Shown: positions 1 to 8,991, numbered from the stretch's first letter. The stretch is 51,813 bases of DNA from Algoriphagus marincola HL-49 (GCA_001314815.1 LJXT01000008.1:1-51813), one strand, 5' to 3'. Notes: generated from the letters alone by a model not told the origin. A program made the numbers and translations.

Positions 1-2
1 AC

Positions 3-473
3 TTTATGGTCAAGGCCGAATACGATAATGGTGTCATGATGTTCACTTCTGGAGGCTATCCAAACGGAATTCGATACGAGGGAACAGAAGGATGGATTTG
101 GGTTTCTCGAGGCAACTATCAGGCTTCCTCTTCCGATCCGGTAGCCAAAAACAACAATTCAAAAGCCCTGGATGCTTCAGACCCAAAAATCCTAGCCTCC
201 CAAATTAGTGAGAATGAAATTCGATTCACCCGCAGTGATGAGCATCATGGCAATTGGCTGGACGCTATTCAAGGCAAAGCAGAATTGCTGTCTCCTGTGG
301 AGATTGGTCACCGAGCCTGCTCAGTTTGTTTGATTAGCCATATTGCCATGAAAATGGGCAGAAAATTGGCTTGGGACCCGGTCAAAGAAGAATTCATCAA
401 TGACCCGGAAGCCAATTCTCACCTCAGTCGACCTCAGCGAAGACCATGGGGAACGGATTATGTGAACGCTTGA
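3..473 (+). CDS. Gfo/Idh/MocA family oxidoreductase, C-terminal part
   Basis: The reading frame is already open at the left edge, so the gene starts outside the window and only about 156 C-terminal residues are seen. The stretch resembles the C-terminal alpha/beta domain of Bacteroidota Gfo/Idh/MocA dehydrogenases. Recognisable parts are a GYPNGIRYEGTEGWIWVSRG-type strand region, the segment DAIQGKAELLSPVEIGHRACSVCLISHIAM and the usual ending with RPQRRPW. Enzymes of this family use NAD(P) to oxidise or reduce sugar-like substrates, but the substrate cannot be read from this fragment. The nucleotide-binding domain and any Tat signal would lie upstream. The next gene is a second, divergent member of the same broad family on the same strand, 239 bases away. 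Confidence 0.85.
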   Translation, partial: FMVKAEYDNGVMMFTSGGYPNGIRYEGTEGWIWVSRGNYQASSSDPVAKNNNSKALDASDPKILASQISENEIRFTRSDEHHGNWLDAIQGKAELLSPVEIGHRACSVCLISHIAMKMGRKLAWDPVKEEFINDPEANSHLSRPQRRPWGTDYVNA

Positions 474-520
474 TCTTTGAACCTTTTCTAATTTTGAACT
501 CCCTTTAATTCTCAGAGGGT

Positions 521-548
521 AGGAAGTTTGAAGCTAGAAGCTGGAAGC
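521..548. repeat. short GAAG-rich intergenic repeat
   Basis: The stretch reads as near-tandem GGAAGTTTGAAGCTAGAAG followed by CTGGAAGC, in the 239-base spacer between the two oxidoreductase genes. A similar motif in the opposite orientation (CTTCCAACTTCCAACT) lies near 19710. Such GAAGYTNGAAG runs look like low-complexity intergenic repeats. No gene was seen in the spacer 474-712. Confidence 0.35.
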
Positions 549-712
549 ATGCTTATTTTGGTTTTTGTCCGGGAATTCATGCCCTACTCATTCTCGGCTT
601 TGGCAAGTCAGGAATCAATTAATGAAAAACCTAAAATTTAGTGAAATTGGGATGCTTTTGAAGGCAATTTGGATTGCTTTTCTATGATATCTATTCATTC
701 AAAAATTTATCG

Positions 713-2089
713 ATGAATTTAAGAAATTATACAATCTGGGCCTTTACGGCCCTTTTGTTCAGCGCTTGTGGCTCCGATGAATCTGGAAACAATATGGCAG
801 AATCCACTTCTCAAAATGTAAGAATCATGACTTTGGATCCCGGGCATTTTCATGCCGGTTTGATTCATAAGACCATGTATCCGGGAGTTGATTCAACCGT
901 TTTCATATTTGCTCCTCCAGGAGACGAGTTGAAAGATCATTTGAAGCGATTGGAATCTTACAATGCAAGATCAGAAAATCCCACTGCATGGGATCTGGAA
1001 GTTTACGCAGGGGATGATTACCTAAAAAAGATGATTTCCCAAAAGTCGGGCAATGTGATGATGGTAGCCGGTAAGAATGATAAAAAGATAGACTATATCC
1101 TGGAAGCCGTGCAAAATGGGATTCATGTGTATGCCGACAAGCCTTTGGTCATTAATCGCGAAGGATTTGAAAAGCTGAAGCAGGCTTTTGCCATTGCCAA
1201 GGAGAAGGATTTGCTGGTTTATGATATCATGACCGAGCGGTTTGAGATCACCACCCTGCTTCAAAAAGAGCTTTCTCAAATCCCTGAAGTTTTTGGGGAA
1301 TTGGAGAAAGGAAGTCCGGATAACCCTGCGATTACCAAAGAGTCCGTACATCACTTTTTCAAGTATGTTTCTGGAGTTCCTTTGGTCAGACCTGATTGGT
1401 TTTTTGATGTGGAAATCGAGGGTGAAGGAATCGTGGATGTGACCACCCACTTGGTGGACCTGATTCAGTGGGAAGCTTTTCCCAATCAAAGCCTTGATAC
1501 CACGGATGTGACCATGCTTTCAGCCAAAAGATGGGTTACGCCGCTTAGCCTGGAGCAATTCCGGCAAGTGACCGGGAAAGCTGAGTTTCCTGATTTTCTA
1601 CAAAAGGACATCAAAAATGGGTCTTTGGAGGTCTATTCCAATGGGGAGATGAATTACACGCTCAAGGGAATCCACGCCAAAGTCAGTGTAATCTGGGATT
1701 TTCAGGCACCGGAAGGGGCCGGGGATACGCATTTTAGCATGATGCGTGGGACGAAGGCAAATTTGGTCATCCGACAGGGAAAAGAGCAGAATTACCGTCC
1801 GGAACTCTATGTCCAACTTTTGGGAGAAAATTTGGCTGATTTGGAAAATGCCGTCAAAACCACGCTTCAAAGCACTTATTCCGGAATTGATTTGGAAGAA
1901 ACCAGTAATGGTGAATATCGGGTGATTATTCCCGATCGCTATCACAATGGACATGAGGCCCATTTTGCCCAAGTGACCGAACGGTTTTTGGAATACTACC
2001 AAAATGGCACTATGCCGGATTGGGAGGTGCCGAATATTATTAGCAAGTATCATACGACAACCTTAGCCAAGGAATATGCATCGAAATAA
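713..2089 (+). CDS. Putative oxidoreductase (Gfo/Idh/MocA-like), predicted lipoprotein
   Basis: The protein has 458 residues when started at the ATG at 713, which I prefer to an upstream TTG at 674 because it puts a lipoprotein signal at the extreme N terminus. Residues 1-19 form a hydrophobic segment ending in the lipobox LFSAC followed by GSDESGNN, so the mature protein should be acylated and exported. The body has a Rossmann-like start (VRIMTLDPGHFHAGLIHK) and a GKNDKKIDYILEAVQNGIHVYADKPLV segment typical of Gfo/Idh/MocA proteins, where the Lys of DKP is the usual active-site lysine. The C-terminal half resembles the Bacteroidota 'putative oxidoreductase C-terminal domain' family. A secreted NAD(P)-type fold is unusual and would need a tightly bound cofactor or another function. 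The substrate is unknown. It probably forms a loose cluster with the following SDR-like gene (53-base gap). Confidence 0.82.
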   Translation: MNLRNYTIWAFTALLFSACGSDESGNNMAESTSQNVRIMTLDPGHFHAGLIHKTMYPGVDSTVFIFAPPGDELKDHLKRLESYNARSENPTAWDLEVYAGDDYLKKMISQKSGNVMMVAGKNDKKIDYILEAVQNGIHVYADKPLVINREGFEKLKQAFAIAKEKDLLVYDIMTERFEITTLLQKELSQIPEVFGELEKGSPDNPAITKESVHHFFKYVSGVPLVRPDWFFDVEIEGEGIVDVTTHLVDLIQWEAFPNQSLDTTDVTMLSAKRWVTPLSLEQFRQVTGKAEFPDFLQKDIKNGSLEVYSNGEMNYTLKGIHAKVSVIWDFQAPEGAGDTHFSMMRGTKANLVIRQGKEQNYRPELYVQLLGENLADLENAVKTTLQSTYSGIDLEETSNGEYRVIIPDRYHNGHEAHFAQVTERFLEYYQNGTMPDWEVPNIISKYHTTTLAKEYASK

Positions 2090-2142
2090 AAAAATCGAAA
2101 ACAGACTGGATTTGAATTAGTTTTATAATCAAATCTACTTTT

Positions 2143-3546
2143 ATGCAAGAAGACAGCTCCCAATCAGATACTCGAATTACCGTCGCCATAGCAGGAGCAG
2201 GAGGTTACATTGGGAGTTGGTTTATCGAAAAATACAAGCACAAGTACAAAATCATCGGTTTAAGCCGTCGAGAAGTAAAAAAGAACCCTTACCCGGAAGT
2301 AGAATGGAGACAAGTAGAACTGTATTCGATTTCATCCACGGTGGAGGCCTTGAAAGGGGTGGATGTGGCAATTTATCTAGTACACTCGATGAATGCTTCC
2401 ACACGGCTCAACCAAGGAAGCTTTGAAGATACAGACTTACTTTTAGCGGATAATTTCAGCAGAGCTGCAGATATCAATCAAGTGCAGCAAATCATTTATC
2501 TGGGAGGCTTGATACCCGATGAACCGGAAAGTACCTTATCGAGGCATTTAAGAAGTCGTCTCGAAGTAGAGCAAACATTAGGCTCTAGGTCCGCTGCGCT
2601 TACGGCCTTGCGGGCATCCATTATTGTAGGGCCGGGAGGCTCCAGTTTTGATATGATCAAAAATCTGGTGACTCGATTGCCTGTATTGATGTGTCCGCAG
2701 TGGACTGAATCGGAGACCCAGCCAATCTCCCTGAAAAACACACTTCAGATCATTGATACGTGCATTAGCAATGAGGATGCTTATGACCGTGCTATAGATA
2801 TCGGCGGAGCTGAAGTTTTAACCTATAAATCCATGCTTGCAAAAACGGCGGTAGCCTTGGGCAAAAAGCGGATTATTTTCTCAGTTCCTGTTTTTTCCCT
2901 GGGGCTATCCAAGTTTTGGGTTGGCTTATTTGGGGATAGTCCGCCACAGTTGGTATCTCCCTTGGTAGAAAGCTTGGTCCATACCCTAAAAGTTGATGCC
3001 CAAAGGGCTTTTGATTTAAAAGAGCTTCAGTATATCTCCTATGAAGAGTCTGTCAAAGAAGCTTTAGAATCCGATCAAAGGCCCAATCTTCCAAAATTTT
3101 TTACTAAAAAAGGAGTGAAAAATACGGTGAGAAGTATTCAACGAATGAGAAATAAAAATGGGCACTCTGCTGCCTGGGTGGCAAACCGATATAATTTATG
3201 GTTGCCAAGCTTTTTCAAATTTCTAATCAACGGAAAAAGGACTGATCGTGGAGACATTGGGTTTCATTTGCTTTGGGGAAAGAAACCCATGCTTCAGCTT
3301 ACCATGATTCCGGATCGCAGTGATCAAGAGCGCCAGTTGTTTTATATTACGGGAGGCTGGCTAGTGAAGCGCTTTGATTATGGATGGTTGGAGTTTAGAG
3401 GTGTTCTAGGCGGAGACTATATTCTTTCCGCTATCCATGAGTTTGTTCCCCGTCTTCCTTGGATAGTTTATCTGAATACACAGGCACGCTTTCATCTTTG
3501 GGTAATGAACCAATTCAAAAGATATCTGGAAACAAGGACCGATTGA
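2143..3546 (+). CDS. SDR-like NAD(P)-binding protein with C-terminal DUF2867
   Basis: This 467-residue protein begins with a dinucleotide-binding fold. The glycine motif GAGGYIG lies at about residues 17-23, and SRR after the second strand suggests NADP preference. The first ~300 residues follow the atypical SDR/NmrA-like pattern (YLVHSMNAS, IIYLGGLIPDEP, ALRASIIVGPGGSSFDMI). The last ~150 residues, rich in W, F and G (GFHLLWGKKPMLQLTMIPD, FYITGGWLVKR), match the DUF2867 type found fused to this fold in many bacteria. Proteins of this architecture are uncharacterised and are sometimes annotated as NDUFA9-like or NAD-dependent epimerases. No signal peptide is seen, so a cytoplasmic location is expected. 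The gene lies 53 bases after the lipoprotein oxidoreductase and 60 bases before the aldo/keto reductase. Confidence 0.82.
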   Translation: MQEDSSQSDTRITVAIAGAGGYIGSWFIEKYKHKYKIIGLSRREVKKNPYPEVEWRQVELYSISSTVEALKGVDVAIYLVHSMNASTRLNQGSFEDTDLLLADNFSRAADINQVQQIIYLGGLIPDEPESTLSRHLRSRLEVEQTLGSRSAALTALRASIIVGPGGSSFDMIKNLVTRLPVLMCPQWTESETQPISLKNTLQIIDTCISNEDAYDRAIDIGGAEVLTYKSMLAKTAVALGKKRIIFSVPVFSLGLSKFWVGLFGDSPPQLVSPLVESLVHTLKVDAQRAFDLKELQYISYEESVKEALESDQRPNLPKFFTKKGVKNTVRSIQRMRNKNGHSAAWVANRYNLWLPSFFKFLINGKRTDRGDIGFHLLWGKKPMLQLTMIPDRSDQERQLFYITGGWLVKRFDYGWLEFRGVLGGDYILSAIHEFVPRLPWIVYLNTQARFHLWVMNQFKRYLETRTD

Positions 3547-3606
3547 CCTCCGTTTTTTTAGTAAATTACAATTATTCAAATTTTGAACTCCATCAAACAA
3601 CATCAA

Positions 3607-4554
3607 ATGCAAAAAGTCACTTTTAAAAACGGAGATACCATGCCTATTCTGGGTCTTGGTACTTGGAAAAGCAAACCGGGAGAAGTACGTCAGGCGGTTT
3701 ACTGGGCACTCGAAGCCGGTTACCGACATATTGATTGTGCGGCTATTTATGGAAATGAGAAAGAAGTTGGAGAGGGTTTGGCAGATGCCATTGCTGATAA
3801 AATTGTCACCCGGTCAGAGGTATTTATCACATCTAAATTATGGAACGACTCACATAGACTTGAAGATGTAGGGCCTGCTTTGGACAAAACCCTTCAAGAC
3901 CTCGGACTTGATCACTTGGATTTATACCTGGTTCATTGGCCAATTGCTTTCAAGCATGGGGTTGGTTTTGCGACGTTGCGAGAAGAGTTTTTTACCTACA
4001 AGGATGTGCCGCTAACTCAAACTTGGTCTGCTATGCAGGAACAAAAAGCACTTGGAAAAACAAAGCATATTGGTGTATCCAATTTTAATAGCCGGAAACT
4101 CCAAGAGCTTATAGATATGGGAGGTGATTCACCTGAAATGAACCAAATCGAGATGCATCCATTTCTACCTCAGGAAAAATTGGTCCAGTTTTGCAGGGAA
4201 AATCACATCCTATTGACGGCATACAGTCCTTTAGGCTCGCCTGATTCGAGAGCAGAAAAGCATAAAAATGATCCGAAATTACTTTCAAATCCGGTAGTAA
4301 AGGAAATTGCTAAAAAGCATGGAGTTTCTGAGGGACAAGTGCTGATCGCATGGTCGATTGCACGAAATATTGTGGTGATCCCAAAATCAGTAAACCAATC
4401 CCGGATAATCGAAAACCTAAAAGCAGCTGATATTAAGCTCGACGATCACGATATGATGGAGCTGAGAGATATCGGAATCAGCCACCGATTTGTTGATGGG
4501 ACCTTTTTCACTCAGGGCCAAAGCCCTTACAATCTCTCTGATTTGTGGGAATAA
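3607..4554 (+). CDS. Aldo/keto reductase
   Basis: This 315-residue protein starts at the ATG at 3607, where the family's N terminus (VTFKNGDTMPILGLGTW) begins. An in-frame TTG at 3583 would add eight unrelated residues. The catalytic tetrad of NADPH-dependent aldo/keto reductases is complete: Asp43 and Tyr48 in HIDCAAIYGNE, Lys77 in FITSKLWND and His110 in LYLVHWP. The C-terminal cofactor-binding segment VIPKSVNQSRIIENL is present. Length and motifs match cytosolic TIM-barrel reductases of aldehydes and ketones close to the AKR1-5 group. The physiological substrate cannot be deduced. The gene converges on the TrpF-like gene, with only six bases between the stop codons. Confidence 0.93.
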   Translation: MQKVTFKNGDTMPILGLGTWKSKPGEVRQAVYWALEAGYRHIDCAAIYGNEKEVGEGLADAIADKIVTRSEVFITSKLWNDSHRLEDVGPALDKTLQDLGLDHLDLYLVHWPIAFKHGVGFATLREEFFTYKDVPLTQTWSAMQEQKALGKTKHIGVSNFNSRKLQELIDMGGDSPEMNQIEMHPFLPQEKLVQFCRENHILLTAYSPLGSPDSRAEKHKNDPKLLSNPVVKEIAKKHGVSEGQVLIAWSIARNIVVIPKSVNQSRIIENLKAADIKLDDHDMMELRDIGISHRFVDGTFFTQGQSPYNLSDLWE

Positions 4555-4560
4555 AAATTA

Positions 4561-5181
4561 TCAGTCATCCAACTCCAACTCCTCTAAAATCTCTGCCAGG
4601 GTATCAAAATCTTTGAGCCCTGGCTTTATTTCTTCTCCTCCTTCAAGAGCAATCCCAAATAAATCCAATTCAGAAACGGTTGATTTTACATTAAATGGAC
4701 TTATCCCTCCAGCTAGGATGACTTCAGCGTTTTTAGAAATAGTTCTGATGGATTCCTTCTGATCAGTGTTCAATTCAGTTTGATCAACTGAAAGCAATAA
4801 GTGAAGATTTTGATTAGAAATTTTTTCTGCAAGCTCTTCTTCAATATGCCTGACTTCACTGAGGTCTGCCTGAAAGATCAATTGATATTTTTCAGAGTCA
4901 AATTGAAGTAAAGTCTCCAACTTATTGTGTTGAATCCACGAAATCTCGGGGTATTTTTTGAGTTTCTCCTGTAGGGTTTCTAAAGAATCATTTCCAAACT
5001 CCCCGCAAAAATCAACACCCGAAACCCATCCTGATATCTCCTGAAATTGAGTTGGTGATACGAACTTATCTGAGGTTTCTTGTAAATCAAAACCCAATAG
5101 ATCTACAAACATTCCAGCGCAATACCTTGCATCACTTAAGTTGGTTACGCCGCTGATCTTTACGAAAGTACTAAGAGCCAT
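4561..5181 (-). CDS. TrpF-like protein with catalytic residues replaced
   Basis: The 206-residue protein has the overall pattern of phosphoribosylanthranilate isomerase, a (beta/alpha)8 barrel. Strand 1 is VKISGVTNLSDARYCAG, there is a late LAGGISPFNV motif at 156-165, and the ending GIALEGGEEIKPGLKDFD resembles the TrpF phosphate-binding end (SSGVE..PGxKD). The general-base Cys of the KICG motif is Ser10 here. The general-acid Asp expected after strand 5 (LLLD) is Ser131, and the following GGTG motif is absent. No other trp biosynthesis gene is adjacent. It may be a paralogue with a different or no isomerase function, so automatic annotation as an active TrpF should be treated with caution. 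It is transcribed divergently from the lipoprotein gene at 5296. Confidence 0.72.
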   Translation of the reverse strand: MALSTFVKISGVTNLSDARYCAGMFVDLLGFDLQETSDKFVSPTQFQEISGWVSGVDFCGEFGNDSLETLQEKLKKYPEISWIQHNKLETLLQFDSEKYQLIFQADLSEVRHIEEELAEKISNQNLHLLLSVDQTELNTDQKESIRTISKNAEVILAGGISPFNVKSTVSELDLFGIALEGGEEIKPGLKDFDTLAEILEELELDD

Positions 5182-5295
5182 TAAATAAAATTTTTGGCTA
5201 AGTTAACCAATGATGAGAGTTTTGCTTTCATTTCTGCCTTTCAAATTTGATTTTGGATGAAATTGAAGTAAAACCAGTAATTTAGGGTTCTGAAT

Positions 5296-5964
5296 ATGAT
5301 GAGAAAATTACCATTTGTTTTTCTATTTATATTTCTATTTTCCTGCGAAAGAGAGGTAGAAAACCCACAAATTGATCTCGGTTTGGATTACTTTCCATTG
5401 CTTATTGGAAATTTCTGGGTTTATGAAGTGTCAGAGCGAACGTATTTTGGTGAGAATGACTTCGAGGATAGTCAATATTTTTTGAAGGATCGTATACGAA
5501 GTTTATTCGTCAATGATGCTGGCGAACAGGTTTTCATTGTCCAAAGAGAACGATCTCTTGATCAAATAAACTGGCAGATAGAAGTTGACTATACACTGGT
5601 AAACAGGGATAATAATTTGGTTATGAATCTTAACAACCAGCCAATTGTCATCCTTGCCTTTCCGCCTAAAGAAGGATTGACCTGGAATGGAAATTTATAT
5701 CGGGGTGCTGAGCAGGATGAATTTGAGTTGATTCAGGAATCATCCGGGCCTAGTGCTGAGCAAATCCGGGTGCTACAAGAAAACGAAGATGATCTAATTA
5801 CCTTTCGGGATATCCGTTATGACGTTTTTCAGAAGGAGGTTGGTTTAACAGAAAGGTATTCAGAAGTGTTCACATATTGTTCTCGAAACGATTGTCTTGG
5901 AGAACTGCTAATAGATTCTGGTAGATTTTTGAATATGAAATTAATAACTTACGGTAATGAATAG
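5296..5964 (+). CDS. Lipoprotein of unknown function
   Basis: This 222-residue protein starts with a short lipoprotein signal (MMRKLPFVFLFIFLFSC, lipobox LFSC, acylated Cys17), so it should be anchored in the cell envelope. The mature part is rich in beta-forming and acidic residues, with YFPLLIGNFWVYEVSERT near its start. That phrase is common in Bacteroidota lipoproteins of unknown function that begin 'the level at which ... is displayed'-type beta domains. No catalytic motif is seen. Its last eight bases overlap the start of the subtilase gene, so the two are probably translationally coupled and may act together outside the cell. Confidence 0.7.
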   Translation: MMRKLPFVFLFIFLFSCEREVENPQIDLGLDYFPLLIGNFWVYEVSERTYFGENDFEDSQYFLKDRIRSLFVNDAGEQVFIVQRERSLDQINWQIEVDYTLVNRDNNLVMNLNNQPIVILAFPPKEGLTWNGNLYRGAEQDEFELIQESSGPSAEQIRVLQENEDDLITFRDIRYDVFQKEVGLTERYSEVFTYCSRNDCLGELLIDSGRFLNMKLITYGNE

Positions 5965-7615
5965 ACTTTTAATCTTTGTAGTCACTTTTTTGCTTTTACC
6001 ATTTTTGGTGGAGGCACAAGATCGCTATGCTGTTTTTTATAAGTACAAGCCTCAGGATGGCTTAAATCTAGATCAGCCACAAGATTTTTTGACAGATCGG
6101 GCTTTGCTTCGAAGAGCGAAAGAAGGCGTTGCTGTAGACAGTACTGATCTGCCTGTAACTCAGCGATACATCGATGAAGTTTACCAGCGTTCGCATTACA
6201 TTCTTTATCAATCAAAATGGCTTAATGCCTCCTTGATTGTGACAGATATGGAGGGAGCTAAGTCAATAGCAGAGCTTCCTTTTGTAGAAAAAGTGGAGTT
6301 GGTCGGAAAAGGATACATTCCGAATCCCAATGCCCGTATCAGGCCAGGAATTCGGGTCACAGCAACCGCGAAAGTGTGCCCTCCAGGAGGAAAAGCTGAG
6401 CGAACCCTTGCAGCACAAGAATTGCCTTCAGATTTTCAAAATAGCCTTCTGGGGATTGATTTTATGCATGAGGAAGGGTTCAAAGGACAAGGAATCCGAA
6501 TTGCCGTTTTTGATGCAGGTTTCCCGGGCACAGATAATTCCGGTCCCTTATCTCATTTGCTAAGCAATAATCAACTTGTTGCGCAAAAAGACTTTGTCAG
6601 GCCTTGGAATCAAAATGTCTTTACTGATGATCAGCATGGTACGAATGTCCTTTCTTTAATAGCCTCGATAGAAACTGAAAGTTTTATCGCCGGCGCTCCG
6701 GAGGCAGAATACTTCTTGGCTATGACTGAGGAGGTAGCAACCGAGTACAGGATTGAAGAGTATAACTGGCTTCGAGCTGCTGAATATGCGGATTCCATCG
6801 GAGTGGATATTATCAATAGCTCCTTGGGTTATTATGATTTTGACGATCCGGAGATGAATTACAGTTCAGGACAATTGGATGGGAAAACTGCTGTAATTAC
6901 TCAAGCCGCAAATATCGCTTCCAGCAAAGGAATCTTGGTGGTTAATAGCGTCGGGAACTATGGTCCCTCTGAGCCTTCAATTCTTGCTCCCGCGGATTCT
7001 CCAAATGTATTGGCTATTGGATCGGTCAATCAAAGCCTGGAGGTTTCAAATTTCAGTTCTAGAGGCCCTACAGGTGATGGAAGGATCAAACCGGACTTGG
7101 TAGCTTTTGGCAATGGAGTAGCGCTTTTAAGAAGTAATGGAAACGTGGGTTTTGCTAACGGGACTTCTTTTTCTGCTCCACAAATCACGGCCTTAGCAGC
7201 TGGTTTGTGGCAGGCTAAGCCTGAATGGACTCGGGCGGAACTAATAGAAAATCTTCTTCGAAGCGCCTCTCAATATGAAAATCCAGACAATCTTTTAGGG
7301 TATGGAATTCCAAACTTCCGAGAAGCTCTTTACGGAGAAATTCTTTCAGTAGAAGAAAATGGTGAAATTATCCCTTGGAAAGTCTTTCCAAATCCCATGG
7401 AAGGAAATAAGTTGACCATTTATTTTGGGTCAAGTTTATCAGCTGAGTTTTCATTGATTGATCTCAATGGAAAAACCCTTCAAAATCAGAGTCTATTTCG
7501 CAATACTGCAAAAGACCCTTATGAGTTGCAGCTAGAAGGAATCAGACCCGGTATGTATATTATCCAAATGCAGGACGGAAAGCTTATCAAACAACAAAAG
7601 TTAATCCGCCTCTAA
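5957..7615 (+). CDS. Secreted S8 subtilisin-like serine protease with T9SS sorting domain
   Basis: This 552-residue protein has a signal peptide (about residues 1-20, ending VEAQ), then a ~140-residue propeptide-like region, then a subtilase domain. The catalytic triad is visible: Asp186 in AVFDAGFPG, His227 in DDQHGTNV and Ser404 in NGTSFSAP, with the oxyanion Asn334 in NSVGNYG. The last ~80 residues (VFPNPMEGNKLTIYF to GMYIIQMQDGKLIKQQKLIRL) form a type A T9SS C-terminal sorting domain, so the enzyme should cross the outer membrane by T9SS and be released or attached to the surface. Length and architecture fit the Bacteroidota S8 proteases. It overlaps the upstream lipoprotein gene and is followed after 17 bases by rpe. 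Confidence 0.93.
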   Translation: MNRLLIFVVTFLLLPFLVEAQDRYAVFYKYKPQDGLNLDQPQDFLTDRALLRRAKEGVAVDSTDLPVTQRYIDEVYQRSHYILYQSKWLNASLIVTDMEGAKSIAELPFVEKVELVGKGYIPNPNARIRPGIRVTATAKVCPPGGKAERTLAAQELPSDFQNSLLGIDFMHEEGFKGQGIRIAVFDAGFPGTDNSGPLSHLLSNNQLVAQKDFVRPWNQNVFTDDQHGTNVLSLIASIETESFIAGAPEAEYFLAMTEEVATEYRIEEYNWLRAAEYADSIGVDIINSSLGYYDFDDPEMNYSSGQLDGKTAVITQAANIASSKGILVVNSVGNYGPSEPSILAPADSPNVLAIGSVNQSLEVSNFSSRGPTGDGRIKPDLVAFGNGVALLRSNGNVGFANGTSFSAPQITALAAGLWQAKPEWTRAELIENLLRSASQYENPDNLLGYGIPNFREALYGEILSVEENGEIIPWKVFPNPMEGNKLTIYFGSSLSAEFSLIDLNGKTLQNQSLFRNTAKDPYELQLEGIRPGMYIIQMQDGKLIKQQKLIRL

Positions 7616-7632
7616 TCAAATTAGCCTTTTCA

Positions 7633-8283
7633 ATGTCTTTAGAAATTGCCCCATCCATTCTAGCTGCTGATTTTGCAAATATTCAGTCTGCCGTAGAAAT
7701 GCTCAATGACTCGGAAGCAGACTATATCCATGTCGATATTATGGATGGTGTCTTCGTTCCCAATATTTCCTTTGGACTTCCTGTGACTGAAGCCATTCAT
7801 ACTCATGCCAAAAAGCCACTGGATGTACATTTGATGATTGTAGAGCCAGACCGATACTTGGAGGCTTTTAGAAATGCCGGCGCTGCAAACATATCAGTGC
7901 ACTACGAGGCCTGCGATCATCTACATCGAACTCTTCAGGCTATTCATGATCTTGGTGCTAAAGCGGGGGTAGCAATTAACCCGCATACCTCAGTTGAATT
8001 ACTGACTGATACCTTAGATTTAATTGATTTGGTTTGTGTGATGTCTGTCAACCCTGGTTTTGGTGGACAAAAATTTATAGAAAACACCTACTCCAAGGTG
8101 AGTAAATTAAAGGAATTGATCATACAAAAGGGGAGTAACACCCAAATTGAGATAGATGGAGGAGTTTCTTTAAATAATGCCCAAAAACTAAAAGATGCAG
8201 GAGCTGATATTTTGGTGGCCGGTAGTTTTGTTTTCAACTCAAAATCTCCGGAAGAAACTATTGCTATGCTCAAAAGAGCTTGA
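7633..8283 (+). CDS. rpe: Ribulose-phosphate 3-epimerase
   Basis: This 216-residue TIM-barrel enzyme interconverts ribulose 5-phosphate and xylulose 5-phosphate in the pentose phosphate pathway. The family's metal ligands and catalytic acids are present: His33 and Asp35 in YIHVDIMDG, His66 in LDVHLMI and Asp175 in IEIDGGVS. The phosphate-binding segments NPGFGGQ and AGSFVF are also visible. Length is standard for the family and the protein has no signal, so it is cytosolic. It sits 17 bases behind the subtilase gene, which suggests read-through transcription rather than shared function. Confidence 0.97.
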   Translation: MSLEIAPSILAADFANIQSAVEMLNDSEADYIHVDIMDGVFVPNISFGLPVTEAIHTHAKKPLDVHLMIVEPDRYLEAFRNAGAANISVHYEACDHLHRTLQAIHDLGAKAGVAINPHTSVELLTDTLDLIDLVCVMSVNPGFGGQKFIENTYSKVSKLKELIIQKGSNTQIEIDGGVSLNNAQKLKDAGADILVAGSFVFNSKSPEETIAMLKRA

Positions 8284-8387
8284 TAATTGACCATTTGTCA
8301 TAAAATTTCTAAAATATCAACGATTTCCTTGATTTTTTGATCCTTGACTGTTTTTTTGCAAGCTTGTAACTAACCAAATGACTAATC

Positions 8388-8903
8388 ATGATTAAAAAGA
8401 CTCTGCTTTCTACGTTTTTTGTAGCGTTTGTTGCTTTTATGTCCTTCGGACAAGAGGCAACTGAAGGACCCGTGACTGATGAGGAATTAACACAATATGC
8501 AACTGTAGAAGTAATGACTTCACAGTATGTAGAGCAAAAAACGGAAGAGCTTCGTAATATGATTCTCAATAATGAGGTGATTGACGGCGGTGCTCGATAC
8601 AATGAAATCAAAGCTGCTTGGGGAGATGAAGCGAAAATGGCTGAGGCAAATGTCACAGACGAAGAAAAAGCCGCTTACCAAGCTATTTTGGATTTTCAAA
8701 GCGGTCTTCAGCAAAGTGTTGTTGACTACAAGACTAACCTGATCACTGACAGCGATGTAATCTCTGTTTCTGTTTACAATAAAGTACTAGGAGCTATTAA
8801 AGAAGATCCGGCTGTAAAAGAAAAACTAGATACAATGATCGAAGAAATGAAAGCTGCAGCAGCTCCTGCTGAGGACGGTGAAGCAGCTGAAGACGGAAAA
8901 TAA
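8388..8903 (+). CDS. Small exported helical protein of unknown function
   Basis: This 171-residue protein has a clear Sec signal peptide (MIKKTLLSTFFVAFVAFMSFG, cleavage before QEATE). The mature part is very acidic, predicted mostly helical and free of Cys. It contains two similar openings, VTDEELTQYATVEVMTSQ and VTDEEKAAYQAILDFQSG, and ends in a low-complexity Ala/Glu/Asp/Gly tail (from about residue 157). The pattern loosely recalls DUF4168-like periplasmic proteins, but this is a weak resemblance. It is followed by a good rho-independent terminator and is probably a single-gene unit. Confidence 0.7.
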   Translation: MIKKTLLSTFFVAFVAFMSFGQEATEGPVTDEELTQYATVEVMTSQYVEQKTEELRNMILNNEVIDGGARYNEIKAAWGDEAKMAEANVTDEEKAAYQAILDFQSGLQQSVVDYKTNLITDSDVISVSVYNKVLGAIKEDPAVKEKLDTMIEEMKAAAAPAEDGEAAEDGK

Positions 8904-8923
8904 TTCAATTTCATAATTGATTT

Positions 8924-8950
8924 AAAGCCTCCTTCTGGGAGGCTTTTTTT
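8924..8950 (+). terminator. Rho-independent terminator after the small exported protein
   Basis: A 9-bp perfect stem, AAAGCCTCC (8924-8932) with GGAGGCTTT (8938-8946), closes a five-base loop. It runs directly into seven T residues (8944-8950). It lies 20 bases after the stop codon at 8903. Confidence 0.85.
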
Positions 8951-8991
8951 ATATATTCACACCATACTTTGATTCAATTCGTTATTGCCTT

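Noticed and set aside
1022..1489. 155-codon antisense frame inside the lipoprotein oxidoreductase gene
   Set aside because: It lies fully inside a well-supported gene, has no start context, and its composition is that of a complementary-strand shadow.
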